Assembly (NCBI GenBank): GCA_013180565.1
Contig: QBUN01000252.1
Location: 1 to 5,249 of the forward strand
Direction of reading: 5' to 3'
DNA from: Candidatus Methanophaga sp. GoMg3.2
Lineage (GTDB): Archaea > Halobacteriota > Syntropharchaeia > Alkanophagales > Methanospirareceae
DNA length: 5,249 nucleotides
Part shown: in pieces, positions 5,207 to 5,249 of the stretch
Layout of the letters: the number at the start of each line of letters is the position of its first letter
Position numbering within the stretch: position 1 is the first letter of the stretch
Made by a program: the position numbers and the translations under genes
The notes under the pieces: generated by a model
Databases searched by the model: none
Told to the model about the DNA's origin: nothing
What the model saw: the letters and a program-made list of their open reading frames with translations, nothing else

Positions 5207-5249
5207 TTAATGGCGTTCGAGCTCATTTTCTTCATATTTAATTATCTTC
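5207..5249 (-). CDS. possible 3' end of an upstream gene (partial)
   Basis: One minus-strand frame is open from the window edge for 13 codons (KIIKYEENELERH) and then meets TAA, 30 bases before the CapA-like start. Its charged ending is typical of a protein C-terminus, and the spacing would suit an operon. It is too short to assign to a family. The other two frames stop at once at the edge. If nothing is coded here, this stretch is the leader of the CapA-like gene, with an AT-rich patch near 5234-5245 as a possible TATA element. Confidence 0.35.
   Translation of the reverse strand, partial: KIIKYEENELERH

Noticed and set aside
1..5249. tRNA, rRNA, CRISPR array or riboswitch
   Set aside because: I saw no regularly spaced direct repeats, cloverleaf-like segments or long conserved leaders. 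Non-coding stretches are all shorter than about 125 bases.

Overview
The window falls into two blocks that meet near position 1278-1330. The left block (about 1-1305) is read on the plus strand and holds two toxin-antitoxin units followed by a broken polysaccharide flippase gene. The right block (about 1330-5249) is read on the minus strand and is a tightly packed run of four surface-polysaccharide type genes: a CapA-like metallophosphoesterase, a hexapeptide-repeat acyltransferase, a SAM methyltransferase and an ATP-grasp ligase. A possible 3' end of a fifth gene lies at the right edge.

The organism cannot be named from the sequence. Several things suggest an archaeon: small antitoxin/RelE and HicBA proteins of a style common in Euryarchaeota, TATA-like boxes ahead of some genes, and strong Shine-Dalgarno motifs. 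A bacterium is not excluded. Base composition by eye is uneven: the ATP-grasp gene looks richer in GC than the methyltransferase and CapA genes. That fits the mosaic make-up usual for polysaccharide loci.

Left block. A small coiled-coil antitoxin-like gene (24-227) runs directly into the C-terminal half of a RelE-superfamily toxin (206-340) that has lost its start and N-terminal half. The toxin reading frame continues without a stop into a short HicB antitoxin (368-646). HicB overlaps an intact HicA toxin (646-873) by one base. After about 120 bases holding a 16-codon mini-ORF and a TATA-like palindrome comes the first ~95 codons of a Wzx-type flippase, which then stops after unrelated residues.

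Right block. In transcription order the genes are capA-like (5176-4046), acyltransferase (3969-3400), methyltransferase (3410-2592) and ATP-grasp (2595-1330). The last three overlap one another, so they are probably translationally coupled. Together they look like a module that decorates a surface glycan or its precursor: O-acylation, methylation and ATP-driven amide or peptide bond formation, with a CapA-like enzyme alongside. The substrate is unknown. No glycosyltransferase and no intact exporter lies inside the window.

The most notable features are the decayed RelE joined in frame to HicB, the flippase cut off beside a convergent polysaccharide operon, a G7 tract where loss of one base would fuse the acyltransferase to the methyltransferase, and the pairing of a CapA-like protein lacking a membrane anchor with an ATP-grasp ligase.
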